From: Sipunculus nudus
Taxonomy: Eukaryota; Annelida; Sipuncula; Golfingiida; Sipunculidae
DNA length: 64,000 nucleotides
NCBI GenBank assembly: GCA_026874595.1
Contig: CM049318.1
Coordinates: 37,657,956-37,721,955, forward strand
Direction: 5' to 3'
Shown: piece by piece, positions 11,100 through 22,270 of the stretch
How the letters are laid out: every line of letters begins with the position of its first letter
Position numbering within the stretch: the stretch's first letter is position 1
Made by a program: the position numbers and the translations under genes
The notes under the pieces: generated by a model
The model's input: the letters and a program-made list of their open reading frames with translations, nothing else
The model's database searches: none
What the model was told of the DNA's origin: nothing

Positions 11100-11590
11100 G
11101 GGATTCGATATATTATGAGGATTTTTCAGAAAAAGTATTGAATTATATAAAAGATCTAGTCGATAACACTGACAAATTTAAAGTGTTAAGTGATCCTAAA
11201 GTACCCAAGTCAAAGGTGTCCAGTTGGCTTATGTTAAAACATACAATTAAAAAAATAGTGGCTTCAAAGACTTAGAGAGACTTCGGATATACTGACAGCT
11301 TCGGAACATACATGTATACCACTTCAAGATAGTAAGGCGAATATAGATAAGGTTAGCACAAAAGGTATATACAGTAAACTAATATTGAATATACAGGAAA
11401 TCCCGAGTGGGAGGTGGTATCTCGAGAAATGTGTTAACGCAGAAGTTAACTGGGAAAATGTGTTCAAAACTGTTTACAGTCCTACATTGATACAAGGTTA
11501 CGGGCGTTTCAATATAAGATTTTACACAATATATTGCCCGTTAATGCAGTACTGAAAAGCTTTAGTTTAACAGATCAAATAACAAATCAC
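11100..11590 (+). pseudogene. Second LINE fragment, opposite orientation
   Basis: The plus strand gives LINE-like peptide across a stop and a frameshift. A segment with SSWLMLKHTIKKIVASKT lies near 11,218-11,272, then STKGIYSKLILNIQEIPSGR (about 11,355-11,413) and NWENVFKTVYSP (about 11,449-11,484), and after a shift of frame LRAFQYKILHNILPVN (about 11,498-11,546). The last block resembles the conserved stretch downstream of the reverse transcriptase in LINE ORF2 proteins, where a Trp-Phe/Phe-Gln-Tyr-Lys-Ile-Leu-His motif is usual. It is head-to-head with the minus-strand fragment to its left, so the element has been rearranged (5' inversion or two insertions). It is non-functional. Confidence 0.7.
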
Positions 11591-11864
11591 ACACACACAC
11601 AGTCCTCAACGCCCACCCTACCCATGTGTCACAGTTCAAACACAAGCACACACGTACACACACCTGGATCAAGTGGGATCAAGTCGGGAAATTATTCCTG
11701 AGCCGTAGTCCCGAAATAGCCTAGTCGTACTCTTGTGAGTACGATTGCTCAATTCGATCCCCCCCCCTTCTCATAATAGATTGGTTCAGTTTTATTATAG
11801 ATTATTTTTAATGTATTTAAATATAATAAAGGCTGCTACGTAACAGAATAATTCTGCAGAAGTG

Positions 11865-11939
11865 TTCATTTGGTCGAGAACGACATGAGTCATGAAGGAA
11901 CCATAAAATCTGTCGCACTGGTTGACGCTTAAAGTAGCC

Positions 11940-12019
<80 letters not shown>

Positions 12020-12165
12020 TATTATCAATAATATATGATTTATATTTAACCTAGAAATCTGATTCTAAGGAGCCAAAACCTTCCAAGGAGGGTCCTTATT
12101 GTGGGATGCTCCCAAACCCGTGTTTGCTTTCACATGTTCGGCCCATATTACAATATGCCCCTGAT
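11865..12165 (+). repeat. Dispersed repeat family D, copy with microsatellite
   Basis: Contains GAACGACATGAGTCATGAAGGAACC, matching 22,478-22,503, then AGTAGCCAGATAGCT, and after a TC/TA microsatellite AACCTAGAAATCTGATTCTAAGGA. This is followed by GGATGCTCC and TTCGGCCCATATT, which match the reverse complement of 23,480-23,545. Only the left half of the family is present. Confidence 0.6.
11945..12013. repeat. TC/TA compound microsatellite
   Basis: About 36 bases of alternating CT are followed by about 32 bases of TA. It sits inside a family-D copy, at the point where the sister copy (22,540) has only AAATAAATAATATG, so it grew within the repeat. Confidence 0.95.
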
Positions 12166-12206
12166 CGACTGAACATCACTATAGCACGTGATCTTTAAGA
12201 AATGTT

Positions 12207-12515
12207 TATTAGGCCAAAAAAATAAAAAGGTATTGTTCTCAGGTATTTTTTTAAAGAAATAACTGCGGGCGGTATTCAATTTTTGACCTTTTTTGATCTT
12301 CGATAAAAATGTCATATGATCAGGAAAAAGCAGGAAAATAACAGGGATTTTTTTTTGCTAACCTGGTAAAAGCACTACATAACAAAGAAAAACGTATCAA
12401 AATTGTATAATTTTATCTTCTTGAAAGATGAAAATCAAAATAAAAACGTTTGATGCGTGGGATTAAAATTTAAGCGGGCGTTGGCTGAGAACCATACCTT
12501 TGTTTTGGACTTATT
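12207..12515. mobile_element. MITE family C, copy 1
   Basis: The ends are inverted: AGGCCAAAAAAATAAAAAGG then GGTATTGTTCTCAGG on the left, and GCGGGCGTTGGCTGAGAACC, CATACC and TTTTGGACTTATT on the right. The inside carries GTCATATGATCAGG, AAAGCACTACATAACAAAG and GATGAAAATCAAAATAAAAAC, all repeated in the copies at 55,900 and 59,703. No coding content. The flanks are TTATT-like on both sides, which fits a short TA-rich target site. Confidence 0.8.
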
Positions 12516-13138
12516 CAGTCACATGCAAATAAAGACAGCTATGGCAGGACAAAGCATTAAAAAGATATGTAATGATATGCTGGTGAAGGAGATGTACATT
12601 TTGTGTACATGTCAGGTATGGAGTAAACGGTTCCTACCTTAATAGTTCTACAGCAGTTGCGGGTCAAAGGAGAGGGCATGGAGGTCAAGTCAACGAGTGC
12701 ATGGAAGAATGGGACAACGCTCAGAACCTGAGAATTTTGACCAGGAACTTAAAAACTCGGGTTATCCGATCACGGCGACACCTGGTGTGAGGACCAAAAT
12801 TTATATGAAGTCTAAGTGTACCAGATAGGACAATTTTAATGTGGAGCGTACAATCGTTATAATATCACAAATCATTTTATATCCCTCTTCAATAAAAAAA
12901 ATTAGAGAAATTGTCTTAATTAATTTTTTATTTAAAGCAGTATTACTGAAAATGAATTTAAGTGTATGTTATTTAAGAATGACTACACAGTTTTGATCAT
13001 TCCAACAATTTCACAACATTTTAGTATTTAATTACTCGATCGTTAGAGTAAACGCACAACGTACGCTCTAAGACTAAAAGTTTACTTCGTGCCAAAGTCC
13101 GAAGAATAATTTTATTTAATTAAAGATATTTTAATATG
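12516..13138. other. No gene or repeat recognised
   Basis: AT-rich spacer between the family-C MITE and duplication copy 2. Nothing with coding character. Confidence 0.4.
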
Positions 13139-14864
13139 ATGATGCAAATTTTTTCGTAATCGTTTTACATTGTCTCATCTCCAACAAGTACACTGTCACT
13201 TGACATTAACCAGACCAATGGTAAGCTTTTTTCTAACAACATTTACCATTATTTTTTAAAATTCCGTTTTAACACAACTTAATTGTAAATCCATCTGCAT
13301 GTTTGTTGAATTTCTGACCGCATGAACATCAGCATGCCTCGCACGGGTAACTGGATGATAGCCCACTTGTACGCGATTCAGGAAATGACTCGTTACCATA
13401 GAGACAAATTTTCAGGTTGGTATGCGAGTTCACATGTAGTGTTTTTGTTATATTACCAATGTTAAGATTATCGGCTGTTTACCACGATATCGTCCTATCA
13501 TTGCAACAGGATGGATTACCCATGCGGTACAATCCCCCGTATGGCTTGTGAGGCTTACCAGCGTAATATAAATGCCTACATGGTCGTGTATTCACGGTGA
13601 CTGGTGCTCCGCATTGCAAATGATCTTAGGTATGAAACAATACAGTCGGGATCTGTTCCCTGCTCAGGCGACTACCATCACAAAGGAACAATTCTTAAAT
13701 TTGTGGAGCCAATAAGGATTAACATAATATAATTTGAAATCCCATACCACTGCAAGATAAAGCTATTAATTATATGTACTACTATAGACCGGCTTTGTTC
13801 TGGAGCTCGCCTGTTTACCATACTGGGGGAATATGACACTATGTAGGACACAAAAAAATGACTACGCTTCAGGCGGAGAAAATAATTAGGGCAGATAAGC
13901 TGATATCCTTTAAAAAGAGAGTTTTTATACCCCAGCCTGTAATATTTCAAGAAGTGTGGTATTCTACAATAGCTAAGCGTACAAATCAATGAAAAATGTG
14001 AACCATTTCTCGCATATAATACAGGTCACGTATTCTCATGTTTCTTAATCTTCAGGTTTTGTTGAATACCGGCCTGATTAATAGAGACAACAAACCCGTA
14101 ACCAAAAAATAAGGCGGCAATCATAGCGTTTCCGAGAATATACCTGAGCTGGTCTCTGTGCGATCAAGAAATCAACAATAGGGACACTTGATTAAGTTGA
14201 TTAAATTTATTGACGTATTGGGATGAGAACCTGCTGCTGATGACGGGAACAGTTTCTTTATTAATTATTGACGTCAATTCCAGGCTCCTAACAAGGAGAG
14301 TCCGTCGAGTCTCAAATTTAGGTTTCGCTGAATGTAGGTCAACTTTTGACAGGCTGTAGGGGAACAAGATGATGTGATGACACGCTGGTATCTCTGTTGC
14401 TGTAATATAGGCGTAAACAGTTTTTAATTCAACTTTACAAACATTTCCATACCCATTACTTAGCGTTAACTACTAATTTGTCCCAGACTCAACTTTAACT
14501 TACTTTTGAAAGCCCCCCCCACACACACACACACACGGTCACACATACACACATACCCACCCACACACACACATACATATATACATCTATATATATATTT
14601 CAAAATTTCAAAATTATTAATAGCACACTCACGCATCCTCACACGTACACACAGACATGTATATGTACTTTTTTAGCATTTCAAGAAAAGATCTGTGTCA
14701 ATTTGAAAAGTAACGTAAAAATTTTATATTCATAATATTATCATTATAATGATTAGATACCGTGTCATTGTATCATTATATGATTTGATAATAATAAAAA
14801 ATAAGGACCACTTTTCAACACAGTGTCTTGGTCTTACAGTCAGAAATTCGCACGCTTGGACCCC

Positions 14865-14874
<10 letters not shown>

Positions 14875-14922
<48 letters not shown>
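14875..14922. repeat. TA microsatellite
   Basis: About 45 bases of alternating AT. Copy 1 has only about 14 at the equivalent point (near 5,912), so it has expanded since the duplication. Confidence 0.95.
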
Positions 14923-15035
14923 CATCATATGTCTTCAAGACAAATTTGTAGGAATGCAAGACAGCCGCCACATGTACATTGTCGACTTGCATAGCAGTGA
15001 CGTCACGCAGGGACGTCTTCCGCGTTATTTATTAA

Positions 15036-15179
15036 CACAGGCGCTTGAATCCCTATTTATAATAAAGTCATACCATGACCGTTTTATTATTGGTTCGTTT
15101 GAACTGATTCTGTCGTTGTATTTTTAAGAACACTGGAGATATGAAGACTTTATTGTAAATAGAGATTCAAGCGCCTGTG
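15036..15179. mobile_element. 144-bp MITE present only in duplication copy 2
   Basis: Begins CACAGGCGCTTGAATCCCTA and ends with the near-perfect inverse (reverse complement CACAGGCGCTTGAATCTCTA); the match runs about 33 bp with two mismatches. At the same place copy 1 reads straight from GCGTTATATCTG into AATTTGCCGGAG (about 6,028-6,047), so the element inserted after the duplication or was lost cleanly from copy 1. A clear target duplication cannot be read because the flanks have diverged. No coding content. Confidence 0.8.
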
Positions 15180-15859
15180 ATCTTAATTTGCCGCACTCTG
15201 AGAAATCCCTCAGCAAATCAGTGGAGACAAACAGTGGTTATTCTCTCAGAAGAGTGCTAGTAATTTTTAATATATACTGTGCCATGGATTGCCAATCAAT
15301 ACCATAATCGCTTTTCAAATATGCACAGGCAATGTCAGATTACCAACTGGTAATACTTTTCGATACAGGCTAAACCGGGTTTATAACATCTAGCATTTAA
15401 TTGAAAAGTTTTGTGAATACGCCCTGTGCCATGCGCTTTATTGGCTTTTATATTATCTGAAAAAGGTAGGGGATAATAAAAATCTATTCCTTAAAACCCC
15501 GTCCCAACTTATAACAAAGGGGCCCCTTTTTCCCAGAATTTTATACTTTTCTTCACTCCTTCACACATTAGGGTGCATGTATTCGGTTATAATTATATGC
15601 ACTTAATATCTGTACTTCAACATTTTATTGTTCATAAATCACTCATGAGATTCATGACGATTAATTAATCAAGACAATTGACGCGCACCATATATTCTCA
15701 AAATAAGATTTATATTTGTTATATTTTAGAGGAAAATCACAAAACTGTAAACTTTATCTGGAAGATGGAATTTACTCGCATGTAGACATTTATGTGCTTT
15801 ATTCCCATATTATGGTTAAGGGTGTATGAGCCACTTCGTCCCCCCAAATAAACTTTGAG

Positions 15860-16250
15860 ATGGACATATAACCTTCCCCTTACTCCCTGAAAAAGGCTCA
15901 TGCTCCATATGCATGTACCAGCTGCCGTGGAGACAGAAGCAGCAGTTACTAAGATGTTTTGACCATACTGTTTTTTAAAGTCTTATGCACGACATGTAGT
16001 CTAATATTTTCATACAACAATAAAAAAATCTCGTATGTCTTTTTTTCACACAATTCTATCCTTGGAAACGTTAAATCTAAACTGTTATATCCAATTACGA
16101 TAAACCAGAATTTCCGCTTCACGACCTTATTCAGCATCGGTTTAATAAATGACGTCATTCCTTTTACCAGATAATATGCCAGAAATATATTCACATGAAA
16201 ACATATGTTGGCTATTTGCAGTCGCGTAGAAGCGAATATACATGACCAAG
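15860..16250. other. About 390 bp present only in duplication copy 2
   Basis: Copy 1 runs from AACTTTGAG into CAGGCATTGATGTTCAGC (about 6,743-6,770). In copy 2 the same flanks are separated by about 390 bases starting near TGGACATATAACC and ending near CATGACCAA. I see no inverted termini or coding motif. Overlapping ORFs on both strands (15,949-16,257 - and 15,959-16,174 +) are unsupported. It could be an insertion in copy 2 or a deletion in copy 1. Confidence 0.55.
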
Positions 16251-16541
16251 CAGGCACTGATGTTCAGCTGATAGGGCCTTTTTTGAGTCGTAGCTATTGC
16301 TGTACACAGCCGGTAACCTTAACATTAGGCTATGGAATAGAAATTAATACAAAGTGCATGGAAATGTACAAACCAAATGCATAAACCAGTTTCATTTCCT
16401 GTTCCTCGCAGCACGTGCCTGGCAATCACATGTAACCCGTGAGAGATAATATGCAGGCAGTATTTCCACAAACATGCAGGAGGGCTGGCCAATATGTTGA
16501 AATATAACGGAATCCTTTTTGTGAGTGTTGTTACAATCATA

Positions 16542-17948
16542 CGGTTGCTGATTTAGGACACAGAAAAAAATACTCATCTCGAGATCTCGAGATGTTAAGT
16601 CGAGATCTCAAGATATTATCTCGAGATAAAATTTCAATAAAAAATAATAATAAGTCCACGTGGGCGTTGTACGAACCATTCGATGCTTAATTGACGTAAA
16701 GCAAAACAAAGTTTAAGGGACCGACTTCTATATCTGACGTCTGTCCAATAAACATTATCTATTGAACCTTTCATAAAAATGAGCAAGTCCCACGGGGTGA
16801 AGGCGGTGCCTTTTGTTTATATCCACGTGTTTATAACATAGGTCGGGGTTGAGAGGGGGTGCAAAAATGGCCACCGATCGTAATAGAAAGACTTCTGGCA
16901 AAGACATCTGGCTTCAATTCAGAGAGTACAGACTTCTGTAAATCACAAATATTGCATATGTTAAATATTGCTCTAATAAACATCAACTAGGGATCTTTCA
17001 ATAACTCGGTTACATGTTTTAACTGTATGTTAACACTGGCTCAAGTACCTTGTACAAGTATCCTGTAAATAAAATTTTAATACTTCGAAGTGGCGTTATA
17101 AGGACCTTTCCCAACAAGCATTTTGCTGAAGGATAATCATGTTGAGAGATGATCGAAATATTTAAACTGTTTATTTATGAATATAAATAATTTATAAAGA
17201 TAGGTTGAGTAAAGGTAATCTGAGCTTTAGTTATAGCTAGAGTGGATAAAGACTGGGTCTTTAACAGCCCCCCCCCCCCCCCCCGGGCGTACCTACCCGA
17301 AAACACAGTAATTATTTTTAGCATATTTACATTTATAATGATCAAATACCTATGCCATAAAACAAACCACCATTTCAATAAAAATCTAAAGCTGAAAAAT
17401 AATTGTACAAAAAGCGTGTTTCTGTACCAAGCTCATATTTGTTTGTATTTTTAAAATAATAAGGTACCCACAATGAATGCATGCAGACCTAAACATTTTT
17501 ATTTGAGTGATTTCTCAGCCATGGCTACGAATCTGCCGTTCAGGTAGAATGTTTCAGTTTCTTTAGGCTTTGACATCTTCCGTACGGATATGAATAATTA
17601 AATATTGAATTTTATTTTGAACTTTTCTTCACCTCGCCTTATCTTAGGGGAAATACAAACTTGATTGATTTTAAATTAATTATATTGTATTATCTTTCAG
17701 TTAAACCAAAATATACATGGTCTTTGTTTTTATAGTTGCAATAGTAATCACTCTCTACGTAAATTGTCCCATTAACATTGCTTTGCTTTATGTCAATTCA
17801 GCCTAAAATTATTCGAACAAATGTGAAATTTTATCTCGACATCTCGAGATATTATGTCGAGATCTCGAGCTAATATCTCGAGATCTCGACTTAACATCTC
17901 GAGATCTGGAGATAAATATTTTTTCTCTGTGTCCTAAATCAGCCACCG
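16542..17948. mobile_element. 1.4-kb non-autonomous element with long TCTCGAGA-rich inverted termini
   Basis: The left terminus (16,542-16,635) starts CGGTTGCTGATTTAGGACAC and carries repeated TCTCGAGA/TCGAGATC words. The right terminus (17,825-17,948) is its inverse, starting CGGTGGCTGATTTAGGACAC when reverse-complemented, and is about 30 bp longer because of an extra TCGAGATC unit. The element is flanked by TACAATCATA (16,532-16,541) and TACAATCACA (17,949-17,958). Duplication copy 1 shows the unoccupied site as a single TACAATCATATTCAATC (about 7,090-7,106). A 9-10-bp target duplication with roughly 100-bp inverted termini fits Mutator-like elements; this is inference. The interior has no transposase frame but holds a C-run (17,270) and a diverged family-A segment. 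Confidence 0.85.
16690..17110 (+). repeat. Diverged family-A-like segment inside the 1.4-kb element
   Basis: ATCCACGTGTTTATAACATA, GACATCTGGCTTCAA, CATGTTAAATATTGC-like words and TTATAAGGACCTTTCCCAAC occur in the same order as in family-A copies at 24,130 and 30,090. The match is loose, so the relationship is tentative. Confidence 0.35.
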
Positions 17949-18319
17949 TACAATCACATATAATCATATCTCACGGTTGGTCTGGTTAATTTTAGGTGAA
18001 TGCATACTTGTAGGTCTTGACGCGTTGTCAACAATGAAGCAAATAATTGCATCATCGTTGAGACTTAAAATGCGGTTTTCGACACGCAACTCTGACACAT
18101 GTATCAATAGACTCTCTCACTTCAGAGGGAAATAAAGTGACGATGATGCTGTACTGCTCCGAGCCCAACAAGAGCTAGACAAGAAGTATGTAAGAGAATG
18201 TTGCTTTTGAAGGCTTTTGACACTCATGCATATTTGAAGCCAGCCATTCATGTACCTTTTCCATAAAATGTATGCGATTTATGGCATAGTCTGTGTACTT
18301 AATTCCGGTTTAGAATTTT

Positions 18320-18690
18320 TTTATAATGCCTCATTGTAGGATGTATCAGTTGTTTATCAATAAGCTGTGAGTTAAAACAGAAATATTTAAACACAACGTC
18401 GGAAATGTAACCTAAGGTGTTTGGATGCCTATTGGGCGGAAGTTGAAAGGTTCACTAGTTGCAAAACTTCCTGCGAGACTGGCTCGTCTGACTACCAACC
18501 AGATGTCCTTTCTGAATGTGTTTCGAATATTTAGGCGGCCTCCCACATGTTTTAAACCTATGAATATATAAACAAAACGAACAGCCTGTGTGCGGAGGGA
18601 TCTGCGTTTTCTGGCCTATTTATATATAAGGTTGAAAGGATTTACTTTAGTTAATAGACGTCAGATATTGTAGTAGGCCCCTTTAATATA
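18320..18690 (-). repeat. Dispersed repeat family A, copy in duplication 2
   Basis: The duplicate of 7,470-7,800, in the same orientation, with CTAGTTGCAAAACTTC, ACCAACCAGATGTCC and GGCCTCCCACATGTTTTAAA. Confidence 0.75.
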
Positions 18691-18864
18691 CGACCCTGTA
18701 ACTTCTATGTTTTACTGGAGTGATAAGAATGACAACTGAGACCAGTACTTTAAGCAAACATCGTGATGCAAGACGTGCAACGATTTCTGGTCTGTGAAAG
18801 ATTAAACACAATGGCGCCATATTTGGTTATAGACTACGGAGTAATAATATCTAGTCTAACACCC

Positions 18865-19600
18865 TTTCGCCAGAGGTCGTTTCTGCTCAAAAGTTTTAAG
18901 CTTATTAGCAAGTGAGTTTATGGGTAGGGTGCAATGCATCCAGGACAGTGACTGTAACCTTATGTGATTGGCTGGTGCAGAGTGTGACGTCACAGGTAAA
19001 ATTTAGAAAAGACTTTAATCTAGCAATACATGTTTTTTTATTCTTCCCTAAGCTTTTGGTAAGATCTAGAATGTTTAGTCACAGGGTTTTTCCCTGTAAC
19101 TGATGTCACTGCCGAGGTTTCAGTGCTCATGTATTGCCAATGGCTTTGTAACAAATCACATAACCTTATGTTTTCTGTGGGAAAAAATAGGGGAAACTGT
19201 TTTTCTCTTTGAATTAAGTTCAATTTATGCAAAATATTATATATTTTTATGGACTAGTGTGTTATATGATAATATAATGCGATTTGGAATGAGTTTGCTT
19301 GACCTCAACACTAACCAGTTTTATATTTACACAATACTACTTTTTTCCATGAAATTCTTGCCACAAAATCATCTATATTCATGTAATTTGCCTTGAAATT
19401 TGGCTTTTTTCAATAAACATGTACTTCAACGGACTACATTAACCTCTTCACTGCATTCATACCAACGCCACGTTTGTATTTAGAAGCCCCATTGCATTTT
19501 GGGGAAAGGATTTCTTTACTAGCAATCGTCCTCTTGTGAGTAGGTTTATACGCAGATTACCAGTCTAAGTCAATTGTTGCCTAAAACAAGTCTCATCCCG
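18865..19600 (+). repeat. Dispersed repeat family B, copy in duplication 2
   Basis: The duplicate of 7,990-8,760. It begins CGCCAGAGGTCGTTTCTGCT and has lost part of the middle (around 19,310) relative to copy 1. Confidence 0.65.
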
Positions 19601-20834
19601 CATCGCGATACACATCGACGTCACAAGAATGTCTGTTATTAAGGCCAGGGCTTGGCCGTAAACCAGAAGGCAATATGAATCCCGCAGTATTCTTTATTAT
19701 ATTAGTAAAAGTCTGGCACCTGCCATATTATGACGTTGTTCAATTTTAAAGTACATCTGCCTGTATCAGAGCGGCTTGTTCGGCTGTCCGTTTGCATGCG
19801 GGTCTTATTTCATATTTATAGTATTGTAATACCCCTGGTATTGATATGTGGGCGGGGTTATCTTCAAATGTCTGTTGTAATAAACAAACCTGCTCTCCAC
19901 CTGTTGTTTGCAGTGTACATACCTTCTATACATCAATAATGATTATATAATTCTTATGTTCAGTGCATAAAGCACACAGCTGAAACTGAAAGTAAGTGGT
20001 AAGTAGTATTTTTAATCAGTAGTTGCTGTTTATAATTTATTCACATTTATTGTGTAAAAGCCAGTCATGTGTATACTACTTGTTTTAGGTGTGTTATAAT
20101 AGAAATGGTATAATCCTTAATATCCTTGATGTAATACCGTATACCCTTTGGGGTTAATTTAATTCATGTTATTTAATGCTATACATTCTTTGTTTAAATT
20201 ATTTACACTTAATCGGAATGCATGTTATTATATGAATTCTGTCTAGTCGTTTTGCAAACAGAAAAATGCCTCACTCAATATTTGGAAAAAACATGTAATC
20301 TCTGTTTCGAAAGTACCGGTTAAATTAGGGTTTTTTCCATCACTGACTGCACGGGTGGTTTTAATAACATTTTCTAACTAACTCTTCCCCCTGGAAGCCT
20401 CATTTGCCATTAACAGATCTGAATTTTTCTCTCCCTCTTCTCACTCTCTCATAAACCAGAATCTTTTTAAATAGTTAATTAGTTTTACGGAACTAGAGAA
20501 AGAAAGGTTTTAGAATGGTTCTTTATTCATTACATCTCTGTTTCCATTAAGGAATGTTTTAAAAGCAGAGCAGGTCCACTCTCCCGCACAAAAACTTAGG
20601 GCGTTATTTCTTTTGATTTTCTTTCTTTAGTCCGTCTTGAATACGCTTTTGCTGTCTAATGATTTTAGCGATAGGAAATCCATTTCAGGGCTATTCGGAA
20701 GCGACTGTTTTGAAGATTTACCACATTTTTCTGTCATTTACAGGGTTAATGAAAAAAATATTCCTCTTAACATCCCATTTATCTTCAGAGTCCAAGGGAA
20801 CTTCTTTCGAATCCTTTATAAAGATTAAGACTGC

Positions 20835-21545
20835 GCTTGCCGTTTATGTGTACGAAAAATGTGAAAGTGCGACAGAGTTTGACATGATATCATATGACCA
20901 ATTCCCAACCGTTGTTTCAGCATATCTTATCGTTAATCAAACTGGTTTTCCATTTATGAATGTCTATTTACCAAATAAATATGCCGTCATCCGCTCTAAA
21001 ACGCTTAAAAATATAATTTTTCAAACATTCCGTAGGGTCCTGTTTCTCTTTTAATGGGTAACAGTGGAAGCGGGACGCTACGAAATGTTTGAAAAGTTTT
21101 AACAAAGCTTTCTTTGGGGGGAAAATGTGAGGGGCAATCCAGAGGAGTACGGGGAATCGCCCACCACACCACAAATAAGGACATCCTGACGAATCTCCTT
21201 CGGACAAAAGAGGAAAAAAACCTTCCAGGAAATGATATCTTTTCCAGTCCCACCACATATTAAGGAAGATAAATGTGTTTAAATAAATTAATTTTGTCTC
21301 AATATTTACCATTTTATTATTCACCCATTTAAATTTGATTTGTATCATATCCATTTACAAACATTCAACAACAGACTATATATGCTTACATTAATGATGA
21401 TCGGTGACGCAGTTAGCGTTAGAAAGACAAGTCCATCCCGTCAGAGAAATAAGGCATATGGTCAATACGGATGCATTGCTTTAAACTTGGGATCGATCAG
21501 CCTTTCTTCATACACTTCGTTCTCTGGCTTAGCACACTGGTAAAA
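20835..21545. other. No recognised gene; long minus frame of unknown character
   Basis: Two overlapping minus-strand frames (20,968-21,354 and 21,005-21,256) contain a Trp/Cys-rich segment (FLNMWWDWKRYHFLEGFFP in the first). It vaguely recalls LINE carboxy-terminal regions, but I cannot assign it. There is no splice context and no similarity to copy-1 flanking sequence. Confidence 0.25.
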
Positions 21546-21784
21546 GAAAAGATACTGACAGACCGACCTCCAAAATGAAGTTAGATCGGTACTCCCTGTG
21601 CACGTTCTTGTCCTCGTGTTCTTGTCTAAATCCATCAGCGTTATGGCTCATTCGCCTCAGGCTTTCCTGAAATGGGAAAAACTAGCGGCATTTTTTTTTA
21701 GATTTGTCTTTCTTCCCTCCTCATCCGTGTTCATTAGACCACAAAATGACATCCAACAAGGACAGAACTTGTCAGAAAAGAAGT

Positions 21785-21935
21785 TTTCTTTTTTTTTTCT
21801 TTTGATTTTCTTTCTCCTTTTACTTCTTTTCTTCTTCTTCTTCTTCTTCTTCTTCTTCTTCTTCTTCTTCCTTTTTCTCTCTCTCTGTCTCTCTCTCTCT
21901 CTGTCTCTCTCTCTCTCTCCTTCCTCTCTCTTTCT

Positions 21936-22012
<77 letters not shown>
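21785..22012. repeat. TTC / TC / TA compound microsatellite
   Basis: A T-rich lead runs into CTTCTTCTTC (about 21,829-21,871), then interrupted CTCTCT with a C-run (about 21,940), then TATATA to 22,012. It generates an artefactual 161-residue frame at 21,598-22,083. Confidence 0.95.
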
Positions 22013-22015
<3 letters not shown>

Positions 22016-22035
22016 TTCTGAGATTGTTTGATTTA

Positions 22036-22270
22036 TTTAAGCATTCACTTATTCAACCCATCCCAAGGTGCATTCGTGCATAAGTGACTCTACATTTGTA
22101 AATATTCCTTGATGACCTTCCTGAATCCGGAACATGTGTCGGACCCACACCAAAATCTATTCGTTTCTTCCTTGGTCCATTCCCAAAAAGCCCATTCATG
22201 ATTGCTTGAGTTATGTTGTGAACAAACACACACAACAACAGGGATAAACGCATATCCTCATCTCGAAGGC
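22036..22270 (+). repeat. Dispersed repeat family D, right half
   Basis: AAGCATTCACTTATTCAACCC, ATTCGTGCATAAGTGACTC, TTCCTTGATGACCTTCCTGA, CACACCAAAATCTATTCG, and GTTATGTTGTGAACAAACAC occur in the order seen at 42,834-43,095 and, reversed, at 23,268-23,525. It ends in an ACACAC tract, as do the other copies. Confidence 0.7.

Larger units (their letters stand above)
13139..20834 (+). repeat. Direct segmental duplication, copy 2
   Basis: Second copy of 4,178-9,998 in the same orientation. It holds extra sequence relative to copy 1 at about 14,008-14,105 (about 90 bp), 15,036-15,179 (a MITE), about 15,860-16,250 (about 390 bp, unclassified) and 16,542-17,948 (an element with long inverted termini). 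It lacks the G-run expansion and some small segments of copy 1. Sequence on either side of the copy is unrelated to the sequence flanking copy 1. Confidence 0.9.

Noticed and set aside
11690-11770. tRNA-like string ending CTCAATTCGATCC with a CGTAC/GTACG stem
   Set aside because: The acceptor and D arms do not pair, and the CGTACTCTTGTGAGTACG part resembles a segment of family-B repeats (8,690; 19,525).
20968-21354. Minus-strand frame with WWDW and many aromatic residues
   Set aside because: Weak resemblance to LINE carboxy ends only; two overlapping frames both stay open, so neither is favoured.
21598-22083. 161-residue open frame, the longest in the window
   Set aside because: It is driven by TTC, TC and TA microsatellites (Phe, Ser-Leu and Tyr-Ile runs). 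No independent coding signal.
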